In this document: one piece after another, positions 33,513 through 45,261 of the stretch | Position numbering within the stretch: position 1 is the stretch's first letter | How the letters are laid out: each line of letters begins with the position of its first letter | From: Acanthaster planci | Taxonomy: Eukaryota > Echinodermata > Asteroidea > Valvatida > Acanthasteridae | Direction of reading: 5' to 3' | Length of the DNA stretch: 64,000 bases | Assembly: GCF_001949145.1 (NCBI RefSeq) | Contig: NW_019091396.1 | Span: forward strand, 327,004 to 391,003 | Position numbers and translations under genes: made by a program | Notes under the pieces: model-generated | What the model saw: the letters and a program-made list of their open reading frames with translations, nothing else | Databases searched by the model: none | Told to the model about the DNA's origin: nothing

Positions 33513-35448
33513 GTAGGCTGAGGGGCGGGTACCTGACCAATATGTTGGGGGATGTTGGGGCGCCACACATTTGGGTTTATAATGTGACCCTTTGTGATTT
33601 CTATCAGGGTACAGGCTACATTTTGAGGGCTTTTACACTGTTGTGAAAGGAAAAGAAATTAAATTTACAACAAAAGCTTTAAAAATTACATTAAAACGTT
33701 TTGCCGGCTTCGGAGGGGGGGGTAGTAGCCTCCCGGGCCCCTCACTCCCAGGATCGTTCAGTGTAATGGCTTTGGTACAGTTTAAGGGGCCGGAGTTACG
33801 TGATCCGTAGGCCTAGGCAGCGGTGTCTCAGAGGCTCAGCGACCAGTTTCACAACGCATTCATGTCAAAACCATCAGCTTTACCGATGTATGTGCCCGCA
33901 AGTTTAGAGCTATCTGAAAACGCACATTCAGTCTGAATCCGAATCTTTTGTCTAGAGCTAGGAATCCATTGGAAATTGGAAATCCATTGGAAATGCGTGG
34001 AGACGCGTAGACAATAGACCAAGCCGTAGCTCTGGAAGCTCGTTTCGGACACGGCCTCAGTCTGAATCTTTTGCAATAGTGTACGCATTTAGGGCCACAC
34101 CCAACACGCAATTCGTGTGAGCATTTAGCACACTCCAACACGCAATTCGTAGGCTCCGGGTTTCTTGTTGGCCCTTAGCGTTGCAATGTGGCTGTGCCTA
34201 TTGAATGGCCCAGCCCTGTGGAAAGGACAGTGGCGTACCTCCTTCCCCGGAAAGGTGGTTGTTCTGTCTATAAATTGCTGGTGCTTTCTATCTCTCAAAA
34301 CGTTTCAAATGAAATGTAAAAGATTGGAAACATATCCTGGGAGGGGGCGTCAACTTCCCTTCCCCTCGCTGAATATGCCACTCAGGCCAGTAACTAGGCC
34401 TTTTCTTGGGAGGGGATGCGAATCCTCAACACTGCAGACCAAGCATTGATCTTTTGTGTGTTTTTTTAAATGGCACGATTCATGAGCGTACCCATTATTG
34501 TTTTAGAGGGGATTGACTGAGGCAATTTTTTTCCGAAAGTCTCGGGCCTGCCACTTGGGTACAGCGACATTTAGCACCTTATTGTCACTCTAACTCCTCT
34601 CTTGAGGCATTTGAAGGAAGATACGGGACAGAGTGTACCTCCACCTTTGTGTCATCGGTCATTGTTTCATTGGAATCTTAGGAATTCTTTTCAAACATCG
34701 GGGGGGGGGATGTGATAGGTAGCAATAGTCTAGAGTGCGCATAGGGATTGGACATGCAGCGGAATACCCCTCCGTCTCGTATCTTGCTGGAGATATCGTT
34801 GGGGGTACTTGTGCTCGGAGTTGATTATATTAACATTTGTCGCAAGCCAGCCTCATTAGACGTATAGGCCCAGTTTTTACTGTCCGATTTTACTGTGTGG
34901 ACAGCATTAAGCGCATTCCAAACGATTCTATTTTTAAGCTTCGACTTGAGAAGCAATGGCGTAACCGTGTCCCCGACCGCCTGTTTTGTTTCTGTTTCTC
35001 TTTTTTATCGCACAACTGTCTGGATATAGACCATTTACTTTCCTAAGGGAAAATGGTTCTTCTTGAGAGAAGACTAGTCTTCAAACCTCGTGGACTCCCC
35101 TCCCCCGTTAAGATGTTCGAATCTACTTCTCTCCCATCCAGAGACATGACTATAGCCTTTATTAAAATCGGATTTCCCTAGCTCTTAATAATGAACACTG
35201 CCACCAGTTGGCGAAAAATAGTATCCCGTCGCGTGCGCTCATGAGGACGTTAATGCAATCTCAGGAACTTCTGTCTGCAGAAACACTATGAAAATGTGAA
35301 TGGTTAGCTCTGTTGCGATTTCATATTGTGTTAGGAAACCGTTCTTATTAAGAAATAATAAAACTCAGAATAATGATATTAAGAAACAATCTGGTAACAT
35401 GGGATTAGAAGATATTACTGTACTGATTGTGTTTTGTATATTTTACAG
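33513..35448. other. Intron 2 of cassette G
   Basis: GTAGGC to TTACAG, 1.9 kb. It carries the short terminal-inverted-repeat element at 33931-34056; no gene recognised. Confidence 0.65.
33931..34056. mobile_element. Short TIR element (MITE-like), copy 1
   Basis: Left end AATCCGAATCTTTTGTCTAG, right end TAGCTCTGGAAGCTCGTTTC then GGACACGGCC, an imperfect inverted repeat. A second copy is at 43701-43819. Both contain CATTGGAAATRCGTGGAGAC and AGACAATARAC. Here an internal stretch (AATCCATTGGAAATTGG) is duplicated. Confidence 0.7.
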
Positions 35449-35558
35449 GCATGTGTATACTACTCAGTACCGACAACAGTATCGACTCCGAAGGCGAATT
35501 ATCACTGAATGTTGCGAGGGATGGGAATACAGATCAGTTACGAATGACTGCCTGATGC
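35449..35558 (+). CDS. EMI cassette G, exon 3: C-terminal EMI
   Basis: 110 bases, acceptor TTTACAG, donor GTAAGT, phase 2 to 1. It encodes HVYTTQYRQQYRLRRRIIT, then ECCEGWEYRSVTNDCLM. The strand before the CC core is markedly basic (RLRRR). Confidence 0.94.
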
Positions 35559-36892
35559 GTAAGTGTTGGAAGACGTGATTGGAACGGGGGCAGAATAGAC
35601 AAAGTATTGGCCCACTCGAAAGTAGCATCCCGTCAAAAATCAGGTTTTGGCCTTTCTTGTACCGTTGGTAAAACTCTAGGCTCGAGTAAAAACCTAAAAG
35701 AATAACTAAAACTTACACGCTAACTCTAAACTAATGTTTAGGTACATGTAGCACGAAATGTCGGTGCCCCTTTACACGGTAGCCGGCCATTATAGACAGG
35801 GGTCTCATTTATGCCCCATTATTTGCACCGATTGCTGTCAATTCTACGCTGAGGCAATGGACGAGGCTACCGAGAGGGACATGGAATACGGTATGTACTG
35901 GTACATCATCATTTGGGAAACGAGACTTGTTAGAAGCCAAAGTCCCCCTCCCATTAGCGTGTTGACTTGTAGCGTTCCCTGAGGGTGACACATTCTACAG
36001 CTTTTGTTTTCCACTTGGGTGAAATAATGGCTAGCGTTATAAAGTGCTCAATGACACTTTTTGCTCACTGCTAAAGGGATTAAAATGTTTAGTGATAAAT
36101 TTAAATCTAGGAAAAGAATGATGTAAAATTATGTTACATTCTTTTCTTGTAATGATTAAACCACACAAACAGACAAGCTGGCTCGGTGGTGTTTGTTGTG
36201 TTTTATTCTTATTTGGTTCAAAAAATCTGGTCCCACAGAAACCTAGGATCGCTTACATTAATATGTTATCGATTGCGTTAACATGACTTTTGGACGTATG
36301 CCAAGGCGTGACATCAAAAATGCCTTTCGGAACAGTTGCACATTCGTGGGATTTTACGCCGACAAAAGTCCCAGAGGTGGAAAGATTATGTATTTATTGT
36401 ATCATTATTGCGTGTCTTATTTTGTGTTGAGCTTGTGGGTCATGGATCAACGGAAGTCCCTGGAATTCTCGACATTTAACAAATTAGAACACCGCGTGTT
36501 TACATGGCATGATGTTGATTTATGGCAACGGAAACTGCCACGGTATACAGGAAGCGTATTTCGGCAGTTGCTTGCAAAAAAACCCAATCCAAATCAGCTT
36601 TGTTCTTGATGAATGCATCACTTCTCTGTGAACTGTCAACCGACATAGCCCGACTTTTCGAGTTTTGCCATTCAAGCAAATCTCAACAGTGATTTCTGTT
36701 ACGTGCACATTTCAGGGCCAGGCAACCATTCCAAATACTTCACTGTTTTGGGTAATTTTAAACGTGACAATTTCGGGACACGGTTGTGCAAGGGAGGACC
36801 ACTGGGAACATTACTCTGAGTGCTCTGCAAGCAATCGAAATAAAGGGAAATCGACCTTGTCCAAGAAGACATTGCAGCAGCACTGAACGGTG
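35559..36892. other. Gap between cassettes G and H
   Basis: No EGF exon. An open frame at 35758-35982 with several cysteines has no family resemblance that I recognise. The rest is featureless. Confidence 0.55.
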
Positions 36893-36996
36893 ATGTTGAT
36901 CCACACTCTCACTGTAGGCCTATATTTCTGTCTCCTTTTGGCGCCAAGTTGGGCTTTATCAAGTTCCGATGCCCACACGTGTTTGCGCACGGAAAC
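36893..36996 (+). CDS. EMI cassette H, exon 1: signal peptide and EMI start
   Basis: A 104-base exon, too short to stand out as an open frame by itself, found by the pattern of the other cassettes. The ATG at 36893 opens MLIHTLTVGLYFCLLLAPSW with likely cleavage after SWA, followed by LSSSDAHTCLRTE, the EMI start. It ends in phase 2 at AAAC|GTAAGT. Everything, including the donor and the ETE-like ending, fits cassettes E and G. Confidence 0.88.
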
Positions 36997-37281
36997 GTAA
37001 GTGGTGTTTTTACAAGTTTTCCTTCTGTTTGCTGTTTGGGTTTTGCTTTTTGTTCAGTGTTTTTTTTTCTGCGAGAGTATGATTTTATAATAATCTCATT
37101 TGTACTTCGTTTGTACTTGAGGGGACGACTACTCCATTCTAACAGCAAAGCAAGCATCGAAGTTTTTCCTTCGGTTTTGCCTTTTTTTAAAAAATTTACT
37201 GAAAACAAAATTTAACGGAAGTAGAATTATTAGCCTAGCTACCTATAAGTTAATAAGTTTGATGTTTACATAAACTTCCAG

Positions 37282-37380
37282 GTACAGGACATCCTACAGC
37301 GGAACAGTATCCGTAAAAAGACGGCAAAATTACTCCATCGGGTGTGGTTTCTTAGGCTGGGGACGATGTAAAAAGCATCG
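37282..37380 (+). CDS. EMI cassette H, exon 2: middle of EMI domain
   Basis: Acceptor TTCCAG, donor GTAAGT, 99 bases, phase 2 to 2. It encodes YRTSYSGTVSVKRRQNYSI and then GCGFLGWGRCKKHR, nearly the same cysteine segment as cassette E (CGFFGWSRC). Confidence 0.92.
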
Positions 37381-38770
37381 GTAAGTCTGTCGCTGTCGGC
37401 TGCTACAACTGCTATGTTCCATTATAGTAGGAACAGCCGCCATACCTGTCGGACGGCCCAGTAGCCCCAAGTTCTTGTAAGTGTATCATATTTGAAAACA
37501 TTTGTTATTCAAGTTCCAGGTACATTCGTGCAGTGGAATCACTTTTGTGCTCTTTGAACGGTCACTTTTGTCTGTTCTCACATAATTTCAACTGTTTAAT
37601 CGAATTCAAAACTGGGAGCACACATTTTCGGCGAGTAACGCTCGAGTTCATTTCTAGTGCGCAGATATCAACATGACCGTTTTCAACTGCGCATAACAAT
37701 ACGTCTTTAACAAAATCATAAAACAACTGTCCTAAAACAATTTTGTCTTTTGCCATGCAATGGCAAACCATGTTGAATTTCGGCAAATCGCACTGTGACA
37801 AGAGGCACATGGTTCCATACTTTCTCCTTGTAATTCATAAAATGTCGTCTTTTTTCAGCGATTTTCTTGAAAACTTGCTTGACTCATTAAAGGTACACAC
37901 AAAAGTAGGAGGAGAATAACGGTCATCCTTGAAGTTATCGTGATCAATTTCGCATATTGAAAATTTAGAAGAAATGTGCAGCTTTTCTCCCCTTACAAAT
38001 AAAATAATGATCTGGCTGCGGACCCCTTAATGTTTAAATTACGGTATCAAGCTGGAGGTCGTCCCATTCTTTCCCCTGAGCTCGAAGGCCTCAATCAAGC
38101 ATTGTCGAATCAGTATTTTAAAACGACGTGTACATGGTGAACAGCAGGTGTTAAAACTGAAAGGTGATTCCTGGCCCTAAGTGTAACGAAAGACTGTATG
38201 CCTCTGCCATTCCAATTAAGGAAATTAAGGATGGTTAGGTGGCAAAAAAAGAATTCTAAAGATGGTTGCATAATGATGAATTTTACTGATCAAATGTGAC
38301 CTGCGAAAGGCGCTATGAATTTCAGTGTTGTTCGGATGGTTCCTTTTGTTGCATCTAATGATACTACAGTAACTTTGCAAATCGTTAAACTTATTTAACA
38401 AAATCGAATGACCATCATGGAGCATCATTTAATTCCACGCCGTATTGAATATTCGAATGCTTTAAATGAAATGTAAATTCTTTTAAAATAACTGGGAAAA
38501 ATCTATTAAAATCTAAGACCAATTAAACAGGCTGCCGTAAGACAATACTCTCCTAGCCATCTGTTCAAAAAGCATCTGGTGCTTCTTTCATTTTGATTCC
38601 TTTTTTATCAAAAAGGAACTGAAGGGAACTGTACAAAGACGCCCGGTTTCCTGTCTCCCATGTAGTTTTCGTGATAAGTGATGCTGACGCAATGTTTGAA
38701 AGTGCGCATGGTGCGATTGTTGCCTATAAAACGTGTCCATAACCCAAGAAACATTTGATTTTCCTTCCAG
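37381..38770. other. Intron 2 of cassette H
   Basis: GTAAGT to TTCCAG, 1.4 kb, AT-rich. No element recognised. Confidence 0.65.
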
Positions 38771-38880
38771 TTATGTCTATAGCACTGGATACCGACAGCG
38801 GTATCGAACGAGCAGGAGACAACGGAGAGTGTGCTGCACAGGTTGGCGGTACAACCCGGCAAGAGATAATTGCCTTCTGC
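38771..38880 (+). CDS. EMI cassette H, exon 3: C-terminal EMI
   Basis: 110 bases, acceptor CTTCCAG, donor GTAAGT, phase 2 to 1. It encodes YVYSTGYRQRYRTSRRQRR, then VCCTGWRYN, then DNCLL. This is the most basic head of the array. It is the last cassette before the common exons, so it is the default partner of the EGF exons by position. Confidence 0.94.
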
Positions 38881-41800
38881 GTAAGTTGTAATGGTCATCG
38901 AGGAGGTGCCTACATATCGAAATGCAACAGTTATTGAAGTTTTTCAGTTTCGATAGCTTTCGAGAATTGAGACAGAACTTGAAAACTATTGAACTGCATG
39001 TTCGAAACCCGTCTAAATCGGGCCACCCATGTAATACCAAGTGTTGAATCGATGCATTCGTGTAACACGATGGTGTTGTGTTTTGAAGTTCATGGCATGA
39101 ACTGTACACCTCAGTGAAAGCAAGAGTGGATCCGGGGGGGTGCAATGGGGGCTAACCCCCCCCCCACCGATGAAGTATTGTATGGACAGAGCCATTTTGT
39201 TCAGGAAATTGTTTCTGAGCAGCTGCTTAATTGTGACTGGTGCGATCAGTTAATGCAAAAGTGCACCAGGGACGCTGGTTAGGTTGCCCCCTCCCGACAA
39301 AAAATTGGTCTGAATCCGGCCATGAATGGAAGCATGGCTTACCAAGCGCTAACTTTCTGTTGAGTAATAAATAATGATCATGAACTGTAACAGCAACTTT
39401 GCACTTTTTACAATGATTAACCACGCACTATGAGCGGTAAATAAGATCAGTAAATAAGCCCAACCTCCAACCCATAACTCTCTCGGTGTCGACTTGTCGA
39501 CGTGACGGCCATCCTGCATGCCTATAAGCTTCTGGGCAGCAAATAACAACGTTTTCTTGCTCGACGCAAGGTTTGACGAATGAAGTCAGCACAGTGGTCG
39601 GTCTTTGGCATGACAGCTATAGCAGACATGGTATTCATCATCTTCACTCATCCCAATCTCTTCTTGGATTTATTTATGCTGTGACTTCTACTGTACATAT
39701 ACCGCCTCGTAAGTGGAGATTTTAATTGTGATAAAACACTTTGGACTAATGAATTATAGTCGATTTAGCAACTAGTTTTGTACAATTATAGTAGCCTTTA
39801 GTTTAGTGATAATGAAAGTTTCAGCCACAGCAATGTTTCTTTTCATACTCATTAGGCCTATCGAAGCGTTTTGTTTTTGAATTTGGAAATGATTTGCAAA
39901 ATGCCGATTGTGAAATAATGTATAATGCAACACATTCACATCTTTAATTCAAATGTTCTTACTGATTCTTTTGTCACAGTAACCATAGTTACGTGGACAG
40001 CTTTTCTCCCTGCTTGAATCAACGCTCGCAGGAGAAAATACATTTTTATGACGGAATCCATACCTTGGAATGCGCAAAAGGTCGAGGTATGCAGCATAAT
40101 TATAAGTTTTGATTTTCAAGCGGCTCAACACTTTGTCTTGTTTTTGTAATCGTTTCATTTATCTCTGGATAACGCAATCAAATACCAAGAACTGCTCTCC
40201 CAGAGGAAATACGTGTTTCCGTAAAGGTTTAAAAATAAACCCTGGTAAAATACCGGTAACATTCTGGAAAAAACACACCGCATCAGGAGTGAAAAAATCC
40301 CAATGTCAACTCGAGTAGGATTGGAACCCAGGTCACATGGAGTCAGTAAGGTATCGATACAGGAAAAATGCGATGACGCGAACTTAACTCTGCCGCACTT
40401 ACGATTCATGAGAAAAGACATGATGGGAAATGGGAAGTAAATTAATCAAGCTCTTCGATAAGATTTTGGGACGTACAGAACATCTCTTGTCGGGCTTTAA
40501 TTGGGACAAGTTGTGTATCTTTGATACCCATCTGCGCGAACAAATACAATATCCACGTTTTCGAACAATCTCTTTCCTTTTGGTTTACAGATTTCGCCAG
40601 AACTGATGATGTCGCACATGGATGACAACTTGTTGACGTGGTGCTGTGACGAGTGTTGACCTGATTCGGACGCACAACCCAGAAATAAAAACGGGACTGA
40701 AATTAACCCGACATCAAAAGGCAACTCCTCCGTAGAGTGGCTTTCAGCTTTGTTTGTGTTAATATTTCACGCATTCCGTGGGATTTCTGAGCTGCAGCTA
40801 CCTGTCAAAATTAGCCTTACCGCGGCAGCCATATAAGCCTGGTGTGTTCGTTCAGAGAAAAAAAAAACCCTTTTCATCTCTCCTGAAACTAAATTGACAG
40901 AATACAAGGATGTCTTTCCTCGTAAATTGGGTCAATCGAGGCCTGGTTTGTTTTGGGAAATTTAGTAGCCTACGGTTTAGCATTTATCTCAAAAATCATT
41001 TGAAAAAAAGCAGCAAGTGACGTAGTGATGGCGGGGCAGTGAGAAAGTCTCCGGGAATTTTGTCTCAGTTTTAGGAATTGAAAGGCCAACTGTATAGCAA
41101 CGATATTAAGACAGAATTTCTACCGATGGCAAGGACGATGATTACAACGACAAAAAAAATCCCCATTTTACCCAGACTTAAACCTGACATAGGCCGCGGC
41201 GTCACCGCAGCGACAGAGCTTATCTGCAATAAAAACCTTTGCAGGAAAAGGCGCACATTATCACCTCATTTCATAGCTTCCTTTTCCCGCCTAGTATAGC
41301 ACTTGCCTTCCGATCGTCCCCCCGCCCACCACAGATTTCTCAACGCACCGCTGTAGTTTTTATCAGTATTTAATATTGTCTTGTTTTTCAGTGATTTCCT
41401 CCTTCAGGACGTGGATTCGAAAGGGAAATTTGGTTTTTCAATTAGGCCTGTAATCAGAGAGTTTACGCTGGTGAGACGAAAGTTCGTACAGAGGGTAACA
41501 CGGTATGATGACAGCTTTGGTCTGATTTGTCATTGTAGGCCAACCACGCTGTTTTGTATTAAATCTGTTGGTTTTCTATACTCTCTAAACCGAAAAGAGT
41601 GAAATTAAGAACGAGACGTTTTAGAGTGAAAATTACTCTGAATTTTGACTGAATAAGGCTGAAAAAAGCGCCTTCCAGAGGAAGCTCGAGTGAAATGTCA
41701 AGTAAGTTCCTTTTCCCGAAAACCATGAATGTTTTACGCGAGAAAGCCCTCCGCATTTCGTAGACAACTAGTGATAGTCAAACTAATATGACGAACACAA

Positions 41801-42806
41801 CCGTCGCGGGGAAGCTCATACACTCACTTTTCCTCCGTGCAATTTTGTTCATTCAGAATAACACCAACCGTCAGCGAAATTTTGTAATATATTCGACACC
41901 TGAATAAATTCTTCCAAGATGTTACGCAAATAAAAGATGTAGTCTCTTGGAGCGGTGACATTCGTTGATTTCCTAGGGCCGGTGTCTCAGTGTCATAATT
42001 TTCATGAGATTTTTTTGTAACCGTTTTTTTATACAGGAATGTGACACTTACGAAATTGAAGACAACGTCCAACGGCAAGTCATTAACTGACCAGGAGATC
42101 TGGTTGAAAGTCGAATACATTTAATGTGTGATTCTGTTGTTTTAACAGTATCGATACGTATCAGTATGATACATGTACATGATATGTCAAAAATCGATTT
42201 ACTTGCCTCTGACAACTCCAGTCCTAATACATAGGCCTACTTCAGTGTTGCTTACAAATCACTGAATATTCCTTTTTAAAACTTTTGCACTTTTGTTTTT
42301 TTATATTTGCCTTGGATAACTTTCTTTGCAAATATATTTGTGATAAAGGAAAATATTTTGAACAATTCGCGCTATCCTGTAGACTGTGTTAGCAACACGC
42401 CTCGCTCTAACCCAACGTATGGAGGAACAGTCGTATCCCAGTCTCAGGCATCGGCTGCAGCCATTGATAGTACGAATCTTGACCGCAGCTTGGCAACGGC
42501 AAAGTTCGAAGCCGCAGCCGCTAGATACTGGATCTTGACATGGCTCACACTTGTGGCACAGCATGCGATCTCAATGAGAACGCATTCAATGACATTAGTG
42601 TACAGTGTACGTGCACTTTTGTGGCATGGTTCGAAGGGTTTGCCCTCTTTCTGTCTTGGCAGTCGGAAGGGGCGTAATATTTATTGATCCCCGATGCAGT
42701 GAACTGGTGCAGGATCGGATAGTTAATACCGATACCTTGTAATGTTGGAAATGTGAAATTTTGGACTATTTACCATGCATGTACTATGTCTTGAACTTGC
42801 GCCGTC

Positions 42807-42952
42807 ACGGGCCCACGTGTATCCCTAGAACTGTGAGGTCCGAGACTCCGACGTCCGACCGCCGCGGTCCCCTCCCAGGTTCATGGAGGACGGTGGACGT
42901 GGAACGCCACAGGTCTGGGGAGCGGGACCGTGCGCGACGTATCCTACATCAG
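42807..42952. other. CpG-rich patch
   Basis: This stretch is much richer in G, C and CpG (CCGACGTCCGACCGCCGCGG) than its AT-rich surroundings. A GTAAGTAG word, a possible donor, follows at 42984. It could be a promoter with a non-coding first exon, an inserted fragment, or chance. Confidence 0.35.
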
Positions 42953-43224
42953 TACATGACCAGTCCTTATTGAAGTTTTGTCTGTAAGTAGGCCTAAACT
43001 ACATCATTTGGTACAAGGACAAAGAATTCACTGTCATGACTGTTGAAAAATCTCTCACAGGACACAGCACACTGCAATCAACCCTGCTATGATTAAGCCT
43101 GCCCCTGTTATTAAGTAGAGAGGACACGTCGTTTCTGAAGTGGTAAAAATATCTCCAAAGATATGTGGATTAATCAAACGGAATTTGTGGTTTTGCAGTA
43201 CTAATAATAAACTTTTAAGAAACA

Positions 43225-43653
43225 GCCTACAAGACGTTTGTTCGTTCCATCCTTGAATATGCTTCATCCTTATTTGAGGTCAGACATTCATCCCCTGGAG
43301 CGAGTTCAAAGACTGGCAGTAAGATTCATCTATAACAATTATAGCCCGTCACCAGGGACAGTAACATGTACATCACTTCTCTGAGAGCATGGGTGGCTTA
43401 CTCTATAGCAACAAGGAAAAATCAGTTGTTTAGTCATTCTCAGTAAGATTCTGAATAGCATTGTTGATGTACCGGTACTCGGAGTAGAGGCTTTTGTCAC
43501 TACAAACATGCGATCATCTCGGCGACACAAGTATAAATTAAACCAACTGTATGCCTGAACCAGTGCCTTCAGCAACAGCTTCTTTCCACTGACAGTCAAG
43601 GATTGGAATAGTCTCTCATATCTACTATTGTTGAATTTGGAAAAACATCGCAT
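43225..43653 (+). mobile_element. LINE relic: C-terminal end of a non-LTR reverse transcriptase
   Basis: Three reading frames together give the typical tail of CR1/L2/Jockey-type reverse transcriptases: AYKTFVRSILEYAS, then LERVQRLAVRFIYNNYS with PGTVT, then EHGWLTL, KILNSIVDVP, RRHKYKLNQLY and NSFFPLTVKDWNSL. At least one frameshift and two stop codons (TAG after WLTL, TGA after QLYA) show it is dead. Only the 3' end is present, as expected for 5'-truncated insertion. Confidence 0.85.
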
Positions 43654-43700
43654 GTAACCTTTAGAGCCGACCTTTGTAATTGTTTAGTGCTTGTAAATAA

Positions 43701-43819
43701 GGCTGCGTCCGAATCTCATGTCTAGAGCTAGGTCTATGTCTTCACTCCATTGGAAATACGTGGAGACGTGTAGACAATAAACTTAGCCGTAGCTCTGGAA
43801 GCCCGTTTCGGACACGGCC
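43701..43819. mobile_element. Short TIR element (MITE-like), copy 2
   Basis: Left GGCTGCGTCCGAATCTCATG then TCTAGAGCTA; right TAGCTCTGGAAGCCCGTTTC then GGACACGGCC, an inverted repeat of about 30 bases. It lies just after the LINE relic. Partner at 33931-34056. Confidence 0.72.
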
Positions 43820-44874
43820 TAGGCTACTGAAAGACACGTCTAGCTCCACCCCCAAGCTAACCTCAAGTTGGTGTGATGTTTCCTGATGGAGGCTTTGCCG
43901 ACTATATGATTCAGATTAAGTAACATTGTCTTAGGACGTTTTCCAATACTCAACTTTGTCTCCATCTCAGGCTTCGTGTAGGAAACCAATCCTCGATTGT
44001 GGGCCTGAAGTGTTTAACTTTAACTTTGTTTGTCTGAAGTTTTGTGGCACTTTCAGACCTACTATTGCGCTTATAACCTCAAAGTCAGGAAGAAAAAAAT
44101 GCAGTTGAAGCCTGAGACGGAGCCCAAGTCGAGAATTGGAAAACGGCCTTGGACTTTGGGCATTGTGGTCAGCTAACAGTAAACAGACTTTCTGCAAACT
44201 TTGGCAGCCCATATGAAACCTAGGAAAAGTTAATTATTTGAACTGATTCCTTGAAGAATTTGTATAGCTTTTTGTGTGTTGCTGTGTACTAATCACCGGG
44301 ACCAGAGGGCCTGCGTGGAGCTCCCTCCCACATGTCCCAGAGGACATGCTTTGTTATTTAGATTCAATGACAATGACAATGAATGCACAAAAGGTTTTAC
44401 TCGAGCCTATCCTAGAGGAAGAAGGAAATGCCCTCTAACGTGACGTTGTACGCAGGCCCTCTATCAGCTGTTAAATATTCATGTTTATTTTATTTACATG
44501 TGTACGTATATGAGCATGTTGGAGATGAATGGACACATACATGTATATGAACTTTTTTTTTACCTCATGAATGATGAGCTTCTTGAAGCAGACCCACACA
44601 TCCTGTTCTGATTGAAATCTTTGAAAATCCTGTATAACATTGTGCATCTGAGTAGACAGACTGCCAGTACCCGAGTACTGCTTGGCTGAGTTCCAAGGGT
44701 CCTGCTCCTTTTTGGAGTGCTTCTTAATAATCCTGAATTTCCAGAGACCTGTCAGTAACTACATCACCAAATGTCCATTTCTTTATTTGGCATTGCCCAG
44801 CACAGGATCACCTTTTGAGAGGGCTAATTAATTGGCATTAAATCATGTACCAAACCTGGTTTGTATTTTTCCAG

Positions 44875-45261
44875 CTATATGTGACCCGACCTGCATATCA
44901 GGCCAAGGTGTCTGCACCGCCCCCAACACCTGTACGTGCTCCCCAGGCTACGAGGGATCCCGCTGTGAGCACACATGCCAGGCAGGGCACTACGGCCAGA
45001 ACTGCGCCTCCACCTGCAGCTGTCAGAACGGCGCGGCATGCGACCCGGCATCGGGGGCGTGTTCCTGCCTGCCGGGGTGGCAGGGGAGCACCTGCAGCCA
45101 GCCCTGCGCGGAGGGGTTCTACGGAGACCACTGCTCATCCAGTTGCCAGTGCCGGCGCAACTCAAGCCAGTGCGACCACCAGACAGGACTGTGCAGCTGT
45201 CACAGTGGATGGACGGGGGCCCTGTGCGATGCAACCTGTCCTGCAGGGACCTATGGTGAAG
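44875..45261 (+). CDS. Common exon 1: first EGF and repeats 1-2, start of 3
   Basis: Acceptor TTTTCCAG, donor GTACAG, 387 bases. It starts (P)ICDPTCISGQGVC, the junction motif directly after EMI in MEGF10-like proteins, and accepts phase 1, the phase in which all seven surviving last EMI exons end. Repeat 1 begins HYGQNC and repeat 2 FYGDHC, the latter with an unusual CRRNSSQC in place of CQNGAxC. It ends in TYGE of repeat 3. Confidence 0.95.

Larger units (their letters stand above)
38881..44874. other. 6-kb spacer between EMI array and common EGF exons
   Basis: Intron for cassette H and, by hypothesis, for all cassettes. It ends TTTTTCCAG before 44875. It contains a CpG-rich patch (42807-42952), a LINE relic (43225-43653), a TIR element (43701-43819) and, near 44360-44384, an ATGACAATGACAATGA tail of the kind left by non-LTR elements. 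No further EMI exon was found. Confidence 0.65.

Noticed and set aside
35758-35982. Cysteine-containing open frame between cassettes G and H
   Set aside because: No signal peptide, splice context or family match; probably chance.
39580-39712. Possible ninth EMI first exon (open stretch ending at a GTAAGT donor)
   Set aside because: In phase 2 it has no ATG before a TAG and lacks the L-x-L-x-x-x-N-x-C start; the other frames give no leader followed by an EMI start.
41393-41503. Possible EMI middle exon (TTTTTCAG acceptor, ACACG|GTATGA end, REFTLVRRKF)
   Set aside because: It contains no cysteine and no C-x-W-x-x-C segment, and no first or last exon partner was found nearby. A decayed remnant is possible but cannot be supported.
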